DNA from: Falsiroseomonas sp044348345
GTDB taxonomy: Bacteria > Pseudomonadota > Alphaproteobacteria > Acetobacterales > Acetobacteraceae
Length of the DNA: 13,699 nt
Direction: 5' to 3'
Assembly (NCBI GenBank): GCA_044348345.1
Contig: JBIKSZ010000092.1
Coordinates: 1 to 13,699 of the forward strand
Both the position numbers and the translations under genes were made by a program. Under the pieces are notes generated by a model. That model did no database searches. It had not been told where the DNA came from and saw nothing but the letters and a program-made list of their open reading frames with translations. The first letter of the stretch is position 1; every line of letters starts with the position of its first letter. Of this stretch, positions 6,899 to 13,590 are shown piece by piece.

Positions 6899-7792
6899 AT
6901 GATCAGGTTGGCGACGTTTCTCTCGCCCGGCGATGTGCGCCCAAGGCTTGGCGCGGTGGAGGGCGAGGAGATGCTCGACCTCACCGCCGCGCATGGGCCT
7001 GGCTGGGACATGCGGCGCGCGCTGCTGCTGCCGATTGCGGAGCTGCGTGGCTTCGTCGCGGCGGCGAAGCTCCGCCTGAAGTTGGCGGAGTGTCACCTGC
7101 TGCCGCCCATCCCCGACCCGGGCAAGATCTTCTGCGTCGGCAAGAACAGCAAGGTGCACCGCGCCGAGCTGGTCGCGCAGGGCATGCTGAAGGAAGACCC
7201 GCAGGAGCCGACCAGCTTCGTCAAGCTGACCGAGACGCTGGTCGGCGACGGCGCGCGCGTGGTGCGCCCCGATGGCATCTCCACCTTCGACTACGAGCCG
7301 GAACTGGCCTTCATCGTGACGAAGCGCGCCTTCCAGGTCCCGCGGGAGCGTGCGCGCGAGTATGTCGGCGCGATCACGGTCCTCAACGACCTGACGGCGC
7401 GGGAGATTCAGAAGCAGGAAGTGCAGCTCGGCACCAAGTTCTGGGTGTCCAAGAACATGCCGGGCTTCACGCCGGTCGGCCCCTATGCCGTGCCGCTGGC
7501 GGAGATCGCCGATCCCTATGATCTGTGGCTGACCTGCGAGGTGAATGGGCAGCAACGCCTGCGCGTGAACACCGACGAGTACATCCACCGGATCGAGGGC
7601 ATCATCGCCCATTTCAGCCGCTTCATGCCCTTCGAGCCTGGCGACGTCATCGCCACCGGCGCGCCGCGCGGCACCGCGATCGGGCATCCGAATGCGGCGG
7701 AGCTCTACCTGAAGCCAGGGGATGTCTGTGTCGCCGGTCTCGAAGGCGTGATGCGGATCACCACGCACATCGTCGCGCCCGGCGGCGCGTGA
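6899..7792 (+). CDS. Fumarylacetoacetate hydrolase (FAH) family protein
   Basis: A 297-residue member of the FAH superfamily, metal-dependent enzymes that hydrolyse or decarboxylate beta-diketo and related acids in aromatic and carboxylate catabolism. After an N-terminal domain, the catalytic fold begins at PDPGKIFCVGKNSKVHRAEL (73-91) with His87 and Glu90. The divalent-metal ligands are Glu133 and Glu135 in FDYEPELAF and Asp164 in NDLTAREIQ; GTAIGHP and LKPGDVCVAGLEGVG-like endings close the domain. The specific reaction cannot be told from sequence. Start: ATG at 6899, giving the family-typical MIRLATF, with GGAG 11 bases upstream. A GTG at 6890 sharing the last base of the previous TAG is an in-frame alternative, but its Shine-Dalgarno spacing would be too short. 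Likely co-transcribed with the solute-binding gene. Confidence 0.93.
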   Translation: MIRLATFLSPGDVRPRLGAVEGEEMLDLTAAHGPGWDMRRALLLPIAELRGFVAAAKLRLKLAECHLLPPIPDPGKIFCVGKNSKVHRAELVAQGMLKEDPQEPTSFVKLTETLVGDGARVVRPDGISTFDYEPELAFIVTKRAFQVPRERAREYVGAITVLNDLTAREIQKQEVQLGTKFWVSKNMPGFTPVGPYAVPLAEIADPYDLWLTCEVNGQQRLRVNTDEYIHRIEGIIAHFSRFMPFEPGDVIATGAPRGTAIGHPNAAELYLKPGDVCVAGLEGVMRITTHIVAPGGA

Positions 7793-7808
7793 GCCCAGCC
7801 CGGGTGTA

Positions 7809-7840
7809 GGCTTCCCTCCTCACGCATGAGGAGGGAAGCC
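7809..7840 (+). promoter_or_regulatory. 14-bp perfect hairpin sequestering the ribosome binding site
   Basis: GGCTTCCCTCCTCA (7809-7822) and TGAGGAGGGAAGCC (7827-7840) are exact reverse complements around a CGCA tetraloop. The whole Shine-Dalgarno sequence GAGGAGGG is inside the 3' arm, and the stem ends on the base before the ATG at 7841. In an RNA that contains both arms the site would be paired. A terminator reading for the upstream FAH gene is weaker because no T-tract follows. Regulatory action is inference; the structure is seen directly. Confidence 0.6.
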
Positions 7841-8401
7841 ATGCCTGCGACGAGACGCCACGCCGTCCGCCTGCTTGCCGCCGCCGCCACCATCGGCGTC
7901 GCAGTGCCAGGATCCTCGCGCGCGACCACGCGCGCCGAGATCGACGCCAATGTCGCCGCCGCGCTCGGCCGGCTGCGCAGCATGTCCAATGCCGAGCCGC
8001 TGCTGCGGGCTTCCGTCGCGCAGCTGATCTTCCCGCGCATCCTGAGCGGCGGCTTCATCCTCGGCGGACAGTATGGTGAAGGCGCGCTGCTCCGCGGTGG
8101 CGCGACGGCCGGCTACTACAGCATCGCCGGCGCGTCCTTCGGGCTGCTGGCCGGCGCGCAGACCGCGGGGCTCGCGATGTTCTTCATGCGCGAGGACGCG
8201 CTCACCGCGCTCCGGAACGCCGACGGGTGGGAGATCGGCACCGGGCCTTCGGTGGTGGTGCTGAATGCCGGGGTGCAGGCGAATGTCACCTCCAGCACGC
8301 TGACGGAGCCGGTCTATGCGATCAGCTTTAATCAGCAGGGGCTGATGGCGGCGCTGGCGATCAACGGCAGCAAGATCACAGCCTTCGCGCCCGAAGGCTG
8401 A
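7841..8401 (+). CDS. Exported SYLF/YSC84-domain lipid-binding protein
   Basis: A 186-residue protein with a predicted signal peptide (TRRHAVRLLAAAATIGVAV, cleavage probably near SSRA at 28) followed by a SYLF (YSC84/DUF500) domain. SYLF domains bind phosphoinositides or other lipids in eukaryotes; bacterial members are exported and of poorly known role. Visible family features are the helical start EPLLRASVAQLIFPRI, the glycine-rich GGFILGGQYGEGALL, then GYYSIAGASFGLLAGAQ, and the end part with SSTLTEPVYAISFNQQGLM. ATG at 7841 is chosen because GAGGAGGG lies five to six bases upstream. An in-frame ATG at 7826 adds only five residues and has no Shine-Dalgarno sequence. The gene follows FAH by 48 bases and converges, with only 12 bases between stops, on the lipid A acyltransferase gene. 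Confidence 0.88.
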   Translation: MPATRRHAVRLLAAAATIGVAVPGSSRATTRAEIDANVAAALGRLRSMSNAEPLLRASVAQLIFPRILSGGFILGGQYGEGALLRGGATAGYYSIAGASFGLLAGAQTAGLAMFFMREDALTALRNADGWEIGTGPSVVVLNAGVQANVTSSTLTEPVYAISFNQQGLMAALAINGSKITAFAPEG

Positions 8402-8413
8402 GCAGCCGCTGCG

Positions 8414-9316
8414 CTACACCCTCCAGCGGCGGTGCTGCCACAGCCACTGGTCGGGGTGTTCGCGGATCCAGCCTTCGATGATGTCATTGATGGCCTGGGT
8501 CGCGGCGTCGATGTCCACCTGACCGCGCGCATCGCGCGGCAGGTGGATTTCCTCTGTCATCTCCAGCCGGAAGCGGTTGCCGGGCAGGCGGATGGCGCGC
8601 GCGCCATGCACGGGGCAGTCGAAGCGCCGCGCCAGCCGCGCCAGCAGCGGGTTGGCGCTGGCGGTACGGCCGAGGAAGCGGATGCGCGGGCCGCGGCCGA
8701 AGCGCTGATCCACCAGCATGCCGAGATGCAGGCCGGCATCGAGCGCTTCCATCATGCGGATGGGCGCGGTGGTGCCGGCCGGGATCAATTCGCCCATCAC
8801 GTCGCGGCGCATGCGCAGCACATCGCGCGCGATGCGCGGATTGTTCGGCGTGCGGTAGAGCGCGGCGGATGGCAGGCCGTAGCTTTTCGCTGCAACCGCG
8901 GGCAGTTCCCAATTCGCCAGGTGGGCTGCGAAGAAGATCGCGGGCTTGCCGTCCTCGCGCAGTTGCACGAAGCGGGCGATGCTGTCCGCGGGGATCTCGA
9001 TGCGGCCGGTGTTCGGGTGTTCGGGGTCGAAGTCGAAGATCTCGCCCATATGGACGTATTCGGCCGCGGTCCGGCCGAGATTCTCCCACGCGCCGCGGAG
9101 GATCGCGGCGCGCTCCTCGGGTGTCTTCTCGGGGAAGCTGGCGGCGATGTTCTCGCGCGCGATGCGATGGGCGGGCGTCAGCGGTCCGAGCAGCTTCGCA
9201 CCCGCGCCGCCGAGGTTCGAAGCCCGGTCGGGTCCGAGCGCGCGGACCAGCGCGAAGGTGCCGCGCACCAACGCGGCGAGCGCCTCGTCGCCCAGCCGTT
9301 GAAGGCGGCCTGCCAT
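8414..9316 (-). CDS. lpxXL: Lipid A very-long-chain acyltransferase LpxXL (LpxL/HtrB family)
   Basis: A 300-residue LPLAT-superfamily acyltransferase of the LpxL/LpxM type, acting at the cytoplasmic face of the inner membrane to add a secondary acyl chain to a lipid A precursor. The catalytic HX4E motif is AAHLANWE (His132, Glu137). Other family marks are RTPNNPRI near 156, GMLVDQRFGRGPRIRFLG (199-216) and the conserved end HPDQWLWQHRRWR. As last gene of an acpXL-type operon it is best read as LpxXL, which in rhizobia transfers 27-hydroxyoctacosanoate from AcpXL. That specificity is inferred from context. The start is ATG 9316, one base after the upstream TGA, with no Shine-Dalgarno sequence, so coupling is likely. 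A hydrophobic N-terminal helix (about 11-28) probably anchors it. Confidence 0.88.
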   Translation of the reverse strand: MAGRLQRLGDEALAALVRGTFALVRALGPDRASNLGGAGAKLLGPLTPAHRIARENIAASFPEKTPEERAAILRGAWENLGRTAAEYVHMGEIFDFDPEHPNTGRIEIPADSIARFVQLREDGKPAIFFAAHLANWELPAVAAKSYGLPSAALYRTPNNPRIARDVLRMRRDVMGELIPAGTTAPIRMMEALDAGLHLGMLVDQRFGRGPRIRFLGRTASANPLLARLARRFDCPVHGARAIRLPGNRFRLEMTEEIHLPRDARGQVDIDAATQAINDIIEGWIREHPDQWLWQHRRWRV

Positions 9317-9317
9317 A

Positions 9318-10340
9318 TCAGAGGGTAACGATGATTTTCCCGAAGACGCGGCGGGACTCGAGCCGCTCCAGCCCTTCGGAGAAGCGATCGAGCGGCACGA
9401 CGGTATCCAGCACCGGGCGGATGCCGGCCGCCATCTTCGCGACCGCGTTGCGCACATTCTCGATCCGGCAGCCGAAGCTGCCGAAGATGTGCAGTTGGCG
9501 CTGAAAGATCATCATCAGATTGGTGTCGGCGCTGACGCCAGAGGTGGAGCCGCAGGTCACCAGCCGCCCGCCCATGCGCAAGCTGAGTAGCGAGGCCGCC
9601 CAGGTTGCTGCCCCCACATGCTCGAACACCACATCCACACCGCGCTTGTCGGTGACGCGGCGCGCGACGGTTGAGAAGTTCTTCTCGGCGTAGTTCACCA
9701 CATGATCGGCGCCGAGTTCCTTCGCCTTGGCGCATTTCTCATCATCGCCGGCGGTGGCGATGACGGTGCAGCCAAGTGCCTTCGCTGCGCGAATGGCGAC
9801 CGAGCCGATGCCCGAGCCCGCGGCCTGGATCAGGATGGTCTCGCCCGGCTGCAGCTTCGCATTGTCGAACAGCATGTGCTCGACCGTGCCGAAGGTGACG
9901 GTGGAGCACGCCGCATCCTCGAAGGTGACGCTGGCCGGCACCTTCACCAGCGTGCGCGCCGGCCAATTGGCCAGCTCGCGCGCGAAGCCGTCGATATGGA
10001 AGCCCGCGACGCCCTGCACATTCTCGCACAGATTGTCGCGGCCCGATGTGCAGGCGTGGCAGGTGCCGCAGGTGCGCGCGCCATAGGGCGTCGCACGGTC
10101 ACCGATGGCCCAGCCCGTCACGCCCTCGCCGATCGCCACCACCTCGCCCGAGGCTTCGGCGCCAACGGTCAGCGGCAGCTGGCGCTGCGCGAAGGCCATG
10201 CCGCGCCAGCCCCAGACATCGATGTGGTTGAGCGAGACGGCACGGACGCGGATCTGGATCTCGCCTGGGCCCGGCGGGGGCGGGGGTGCCATCTCCTCCA
10301 GCCGCAGGTCGCGGTCGCCATGCAGCCGCAGCGCGCGCAT
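9318..10340 (-). CDS. Medium-chain (zinc-binding-type) dehydrogenase of the acpXL cluster
   Basis: A 340-residue medium-chain dehydrogenase/reductase. A GroES-like domain is followed by a Rossmann domain with IQAAGSGIGSVAIRAAKALG (171-190), suited to NAD(P)H. The structural-zinc lobe is intact, with cysteines 91, 94, 97 and 105 in RTCGTCHACTSGRDNLC. The catalytic-zinc ligands are missing: the first Cys position reads SLNHIDVW (Asn38), GHE is GAE (60-62), and the third ligand region has no Cys. It corresponds by position to the 'alcohol dehydrogenase' gene between fabF1XL and lpxXL in rhizobia. Zinc-free MDR proteins are often quinone or enoyl reductases, so a 2-enoyl-thioester reductase step in chain elongation is plausible; this is inference. 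ATG 10340 overlaps the upstream TGA by one base. Family assignment is secure; the reaction is open. Confidence 0.9.
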   Translation of the reverse strand: MRALRLHGDRDLRLEEMAPPPPPGPGEIQIRVRAVSLNHIDVWGWRGMAFAQRQLPLTVGAEASGEVVAIGEGVTGWAIGDRATPYGARTCGTCHACTSGRDNLCENVQGVAGFHIDGFARELANWPARTLVKVPASVTFEDAACSTVTFGTVEHMLFDNAKLQPGETILIQAAGSGIGSVAIRAAKALGCTVIATAGDDEKCAKAKELGADHVVNYAEKNFSTVARRVTDKRGVDVVFEHVGAATWAASLLSLRMGGRLVTCGSTSGVSADTNLMMIFQRQLHIFGSFGCRIENVRNAVAKMAAGIRPVLDTVVPLDRFSEGLERLESRRVFGKIIVTL

Positions 10341-11608
10341 CAGGCGGGTTCTCCCGAGATCACGAGACAGACATTCTGCCCGCCGAAGCCGAAGCTGTTG
10401 GACAGCACATGCGTCACCTGCGCCGCACGCGCCGTGTTCGGCACCACGTCGAGCGTGATGGCCGGGTCCGGCTCCTCGTGGTTGATGGTGGGCGGCAGCA
10501 GCTGGTGGCGGATGGTCAGCAGGCTGAACACCGCCTCGATCGCGCCGGCCGCGCTCAGCGTATGGCCGAGCATGGATTTGTTGGAGGAGATCGGCGGCGC
10601 GCTCTCGCCGAAGACGGCACGCAGACCGAGCGTCTCCATCTTGTCGTTCTCGGGCGTCGAGGTGCCATGCGCGTTGACATAGCCGATCGCGCCGGGCTCG
10701 AGCCCCGCATCGGCGATGGTGTTGCGCATCGCGCGGATGATCGCCTCACCCGAGGGGTTGGAGCGGGTGCGGTGGAAGCTGTCGGATTTCTCGCCGCAGC
10801 CGCGGATGAGGCCCAGCACCTTGGCGCCGCGCGCGCGGGCATGTTCCAGGTTTTCCAGCACCAGGCAGGCCGCGCCCTCGCTCATCACGAAGCCGTCGCG
10901 CGACTTCTCGAAGGGCCGTGCGGCCTTGGCTGGGTCGTCATTGCGCGTGGACAGCGCCGAGAGCAGGGAGAAGCGGATCAGCGCCTCTGGCTGCACCGTG
11001 CCATCCGCGCCGATGGCGAGCGCGGCCTCTGCCTCGCCGCGGCGGATCGCCTCGACGCCGAGCTGGATCGCGGAGGCACCAGTGGCGCAGGCGGTGGAGA
11101 TGGCAATGGGTGCGCCGCGCGTGCCGAAGCGCGCGGCCAGCTGCTCGCCGACGCCAGCGAAGGCGGCGAGTTCATACATCTCGTCCCAATTCGCGGCGGC
11201 CTCGATCAGCGCCGGGTAGAGCGGTGCTGCGGGGGCGGCGCGGGCGGCCAGGCGGAAGCGATACGCCCACTCGGTCTCGACCGGCGGCATGCCGAGCATC
11301 AGCGGGCCCGGGAAGCCGCCCTTGTCGAACCTCGCCTGGGCCAGCGCTTCCTCCGCCACTAGCGTCGCGTAGCGCGCGACGCGCTGGGAGGAGGTCATGG
11401 CCCCCGTATCCTCGCCCGGCAGCTCGACCGTGCCGGCGATGGTGGTGCGCAGATGCTCGGTCGGGAAGCGGGTGATGCGGCGAATGCCCGATCGGCCGGA
11501 GGTCAGAGCGGCCCAGTTGTCGGCGACGCCCAGGCCGAGCGGCGTGACGACGCCGATGCCGGTCACCGCAACAAGCGGCCGGCCGGCATGGTCCGTGAAA
11601 CGGCTCAT
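10340..11608 (-). CDS. fabF1XL: Beta-ketoacyl-ACP synthase FabF1XL (catalytically intact)
   Basis: A 422-residue KAS II/FabF-type condensing enzyme, catalysing decarboxylative Claisen condensation of malonyl-ACP with an acyl chain. The triad is complete: Cys174 in STACATGAS, His314 in VNAHGTSTPEND and His349 in SNKSMLGHTLSAAGA, with the conserved Lys344. The glycine-rich end LSNSFGFGGQN is present. In the rhizobial cluster two FabF homologs elongate acyl chains on AcpXL to C26-C30 length; the same order here supports this. The start ATG 11608 overlaps the preceding stop by four bases (ATGA). Compared with housekeeping FabF (about 413 residues) the length is normal. A substrate preference for long chains is inferred from context, not seen in sequence. 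Confidence 0.92.
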   Translation of the reverse strand: MSRFTDHAGRPLVAVTGIGVVTPLGLGVADNWAALTSGRSGIRRITRFPTEHLRTTIAGTVELPGEDTGAMTSSQRVARYATLVAEEALAQARFDKGGFPGPLMLGMPPVETEWAYRFRLAARAAPAAPLYPALIEAAANWDEMYELAAFAGVGEQLAARFGTRGAPIAISTACATGASAIQLGVEAIRRGEAEAALAIGADGTVQPEALIRFSLLSALSTRNDDPAKAARPFEKSRDGFVMSEGAACLVLENLEHARARGAKVLGLIRGCGEKSDSFHRTRSNPSGEAIIRAMRNTIADAGLEPGAIGYVNAHGTSTPENDKMETLGLRAVFGESAPPISSNKSMLGHTLSAAGAIEAVFSLLTIRHQLLPPTINHEEPDPAITLDVVPNTARAAQVTHVLSNSFGFGGQNVCLVISGEPA

Positions 11609-12807
11609 GGCTGCGCCTCCGCCGGAATGGCGGCCAGATGCGCCATCGCCTCGCCGCGCCAGGCGCCGAAGCCGGTGACGAGGATGTCGGCCGGCGCGCC
11701 CTCGAGCGGCGCTTCCAGCGCTTCCAGCGGCGCGGGGAATACGCCGGCTGAGAGGCAGAGCGCGGCGAGCGCGACATTGGCCGGGAAGGTCGCCTCCGCG
11801 CCCCAGCCGATGCGGCTGCCCGTCGCGCGCACCGCGAGCGGCTGGTAGAGCCCGCCCAGCACCTCGCGCTCCAGCACGGTCGCCGTGGCGGCGCCTGAGC
11901 AGCCGGAGATCACCGGCAGGCGCCCGGTGCCAAGCCGCGGTGCGATGCGCCGGAAGGCCTGGGCCATCGCCTCATGGCCGGTGTCGGCCGCGCTGCGGCG
12001 GGCCTGGCCGGTGGCAATCGCGCCAAGCCGGGCGAGGCCCTTCGCGCCGCGCGCGCGCGCGCCGGCTTCCGTCTCAAGCACCAGGAAGGCGGCCTGGGTG
12101 CCGGTGACGGCGCCCGGCGCATCCTCGCGCGAGAAGACGGGCGCCCAAGGGCCGCGGCGCAGCAGCCCGCCCGCGTGATAGAGCAGCAGCATGTCCCAGC
12201 GCGCCGCGCTATAGGCGCCGCCGACGAGGGCGATGCGGGAGGACCCCTCCGCCAGCCTTGCGGCTGCGATGCGCACCGCGTCGGCGCCTGCCTGCTCCTC
12301 GCCCATGAAGGTGCGGGACGCGCCGGTGACGCCATGCACGATGGAGATGTTGCCTGCGAGCAGATTGGACAGCTGCGCCAGGAACAGGGTCGGGCGCAGG
12401 CCGCTGGCCAGCAGCTCGTTCAGCTTCACCGCGGCCTCGGCCGGCGGTAGCGGGGCCAGCGCCGACAGCACCTGGTCGTCGAGGGCGATGTCGCGCTCCC
12501 CGCCGCCGGCGGCGACGATCAGGTCCATATCGGCGACCAGGTCGCGCGCGCCGGCATCGTCGATGGCCAGCCCCGCGGCATAGGTGCCCAGCCGCTGCCA
12601 GGTCTCCATCTGGCGCTGGTCGCCCTTCTTCGGGATCTGCCGGTCAAGCTCGAGCGCTGGGCCAGGATGGACGGCGAAGGGCGCGAAGGTGGCGTCGTCC
12701 AGCGCCGGCGGCGTGGCGGAGCCGAGCGCAGCCAGATGCGCCGCGCGGCCCTCGCCGGCGCAGGACACCAGGCCGATGCCGGTGATCCAGATGTCGTTGG
12801 CAGCCAT
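11605..12807 (-). CDS. fabF2XL: Degenerate beta-ketoacyl synthase FabF2XL (chain-length-factor-like)
   Basis: A 400-residue thiolase-fold protein recognisable as a ketoacyl-synthase homolog from its start (WITGIGLVSCAGEG), the central VTGASRTFMGEEQAG, VLETEAGARARGAK and the end ILVTGFGAWRGE. By hand alignment with the downstream synthase the active-site Cys is Gly159 (VHGVTGAS), the first His is Cys303 (SGCSGAATAT) and the second His is Trp335 (SRIGWGAEAT); the conserved Lys is also lost. It should be unable to condense by itself. Other KS subunits with lost Cys serve as chain-length factors in heterodimers with an active KS, and the four-base overlap with an intact KS gene fits such a pair. 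Position matches fabF2XL of rhizobia. The frame is clean and full length, so it is not a decaying pseudogene. The start ATG 12807 lies three bases after the fabZ-type stop. Confidence 0.88.
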   Translation of the reverse strand: MAANDIWITGIGLVSCAGEGRAAHLAALGSATPPALDDATFAPFAVHPGPALELDRQIPKKGDQRQMETWQRLGTYAAGLAIDDAGARDLVADMDLIVAAGGGERDIALDDQVLSALAPLPPAEAAVKLNELLASGLRPTLFLAQLSNLLAGNISIVHGVTGASRTFMGEEQAGADAVRIAAARLAEGSSRIALVGGAYSAARWDMLLLYHAGGLLRRGPWAPVFSREDAPGAVTGTQAAFLVLETEAGARARGAKGLARLGAIATGQARRSAADTGHEAMAQAFRRIAPRLGTGRLPVISGCSGAATATVLEREVLGGLYQPLAVRATGSRIGWGAEATFPANVALAALCLSAGVFPAPLEALEAPLEGAPADILVTGFGAWRGEAMAHLAAIPAEAQP

Positions 12808-12810
12808 GCG

Positions 12811-13266
12811 TCAGGCGTGTCCGGGCAGGCCGATGCGGCGCGCCGTGTCGCGCATCATCGCCTCCAGCTCGGGGGCGGGGAAGGGCATCACGCGATAGGT
12901 GATCTCGGCATCCGCCACGCGCTTGCCGGCGGCCTCGATGCGGGCCGCGACCACGGCATAGCCGGAGCCGTCATGGACCAGGCTGGCCTGGACGGTGAGT
13001 TCCGCCCCGGGGGTCACGAAGCCGCGGAACTTCGCCTCGCTCACCTTGGACAGGAAGGGCATGCGGGTCAGGCCGTTCAGGGCCAGCAGCAGCCAGCCGC
13101 CGGTCTGGGCCATGGTTTCCACCATCAGCACGCCGGGCAGAATCGGGTGGCCGGGGAAATGGCCTTCGAAGACCGGGCTTGCGTCCGGGACCGTGGAGGC
13201 GACGGTGATGTCGCCGTCGCCGAGGGCGACGACGCGGTCAACCATCTGGAAGTATTCGAGCCGCAT
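12811..13266 (-). CDS. fabZXL: 3-hydroxyacyl-ACP dehydratase FabZXL
   Basis: A 151-residue hotdog-fold dehydratase that removes water from (3R)-hydroxyacyl-ACP. The FabZ signature FEGHFPGHPILPGVLMVE spans 33-50, with catalytic His36 and Glu50 spaced 14 apart, as in E. coli FabZ (His54/Glu68). The opening MRLEYFQMVDRV and the segment MPFLSKVSEAKFRGFVTPG resemble the AcpXL-associated FabZ of rhizobia as I remember it. Expected role: the dehydration step of very-long-chain elongation on AcpXL. The ATG at 13266 follows the acpXL stop by 33 bases, with GGAGG 12 bases and AAGG about six bases upstream. No ketoreductase gene is in the cluster, so FabG from elsewhere presumably supplies that step. 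Confidence 0.92.
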   Translation of the reverse strand: MRLEYFQMVDRVVALGDGDITVASTVPDASPVFEGHFPGHPILPGVLMVETMAQTGGWLLLALNGLTRMPFLSKVSEAKFRGFVTPGAELTVQASLVHDGSGYAVVAARIEAAGKRVADAEITYRVMPFPAPELEAMMRDTARRIGLPGHA

Positions 13267-13299
13267 GGCGGCCTTGTGCCTCCGCGGGGTCGGGTTATC

Positions 13300-13590
13300 T
13301 CAGCCGCCGGCCTGCTTCGCCGCGACCAGCTCCTCGATCCGCTGGGCCAGGTTGCCCATGACGAAGTACTGCTCGGCCGGGGCCTTGCCGGCATTCACTT
13401 CCTGCGTCCAGGCCTCGACCGGGACCTTGATGCCGAAGGCCTTGTCGATGGCGAAGACGATGTCGAGGAAGTCGAGGCTGTCGATCCCGAGATCGTTGAT
13501 CACATGCGCCTCCGCCGTGATCTTCTCGGCGGGCACTTCGCTGTTCTCGGCGATGATGTCTCGGATGCGGTCGAACACCGGCGACGTCAT
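13300..13590 (-). CDS. acpXL: Acyl carrier protein AcpXL for very-long-chain fatty acids
   Basis: A 96-residue acidic carrier protein. The 4'-phosphopantetheine attachment motif is DLGIDSLDFLDIVFAID, with Ser38. Helix II continues KAFGIKVPVEAWTQEVNAG, and the segment PAEQYFVMGNLAQRI is characteristic of AcpXL rather than of housekeeping AcpP (about 78 residues). I recognise close similarity to rhizobial AcpXL (about 92 residues), including the WTQEVN and EEYFV-type stretches. It carries the growing very-long acyl chain and hands it to LpxXL for lipid A. It is the first gene of the six-gene minus-strand operon. The ATG at 13590 has GGAG eight bases upstream. Confidence 0.95.
   Translation of the reverse strand: MTSPVFDRIRDIIAENSEVPAEKITAEAHVINDLGIDSLDFLDIVFAIDKAFGIKVPVEAWTQEVNAGKAPAEQYFVMGNLAQRIEELVAAKQAGG

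Noticed and set aside
9317..9457. Upstream in-frame start for the acyltransferase
   Set aside because: The added 47 residues overlap the end of the MDR gene in another frame and do not look like an acyltransferase N-terminus; ATG 9316 fits operon spacing.
10286..11362. Plus-strand frame of about 358 codons opposite the FabF1XL gene
   Set aside because: It is antisense to a gene with a complete catalytic triad and shows no recognisable motif.
11605..12807. FabF2XL as a pseudogene
   Set aside because: Although catalytic residues are lost, the frame is full length with no stop or frameshift, the fold motifs persist and the gene keeps tight operon spacing, which indicates selection for another role.
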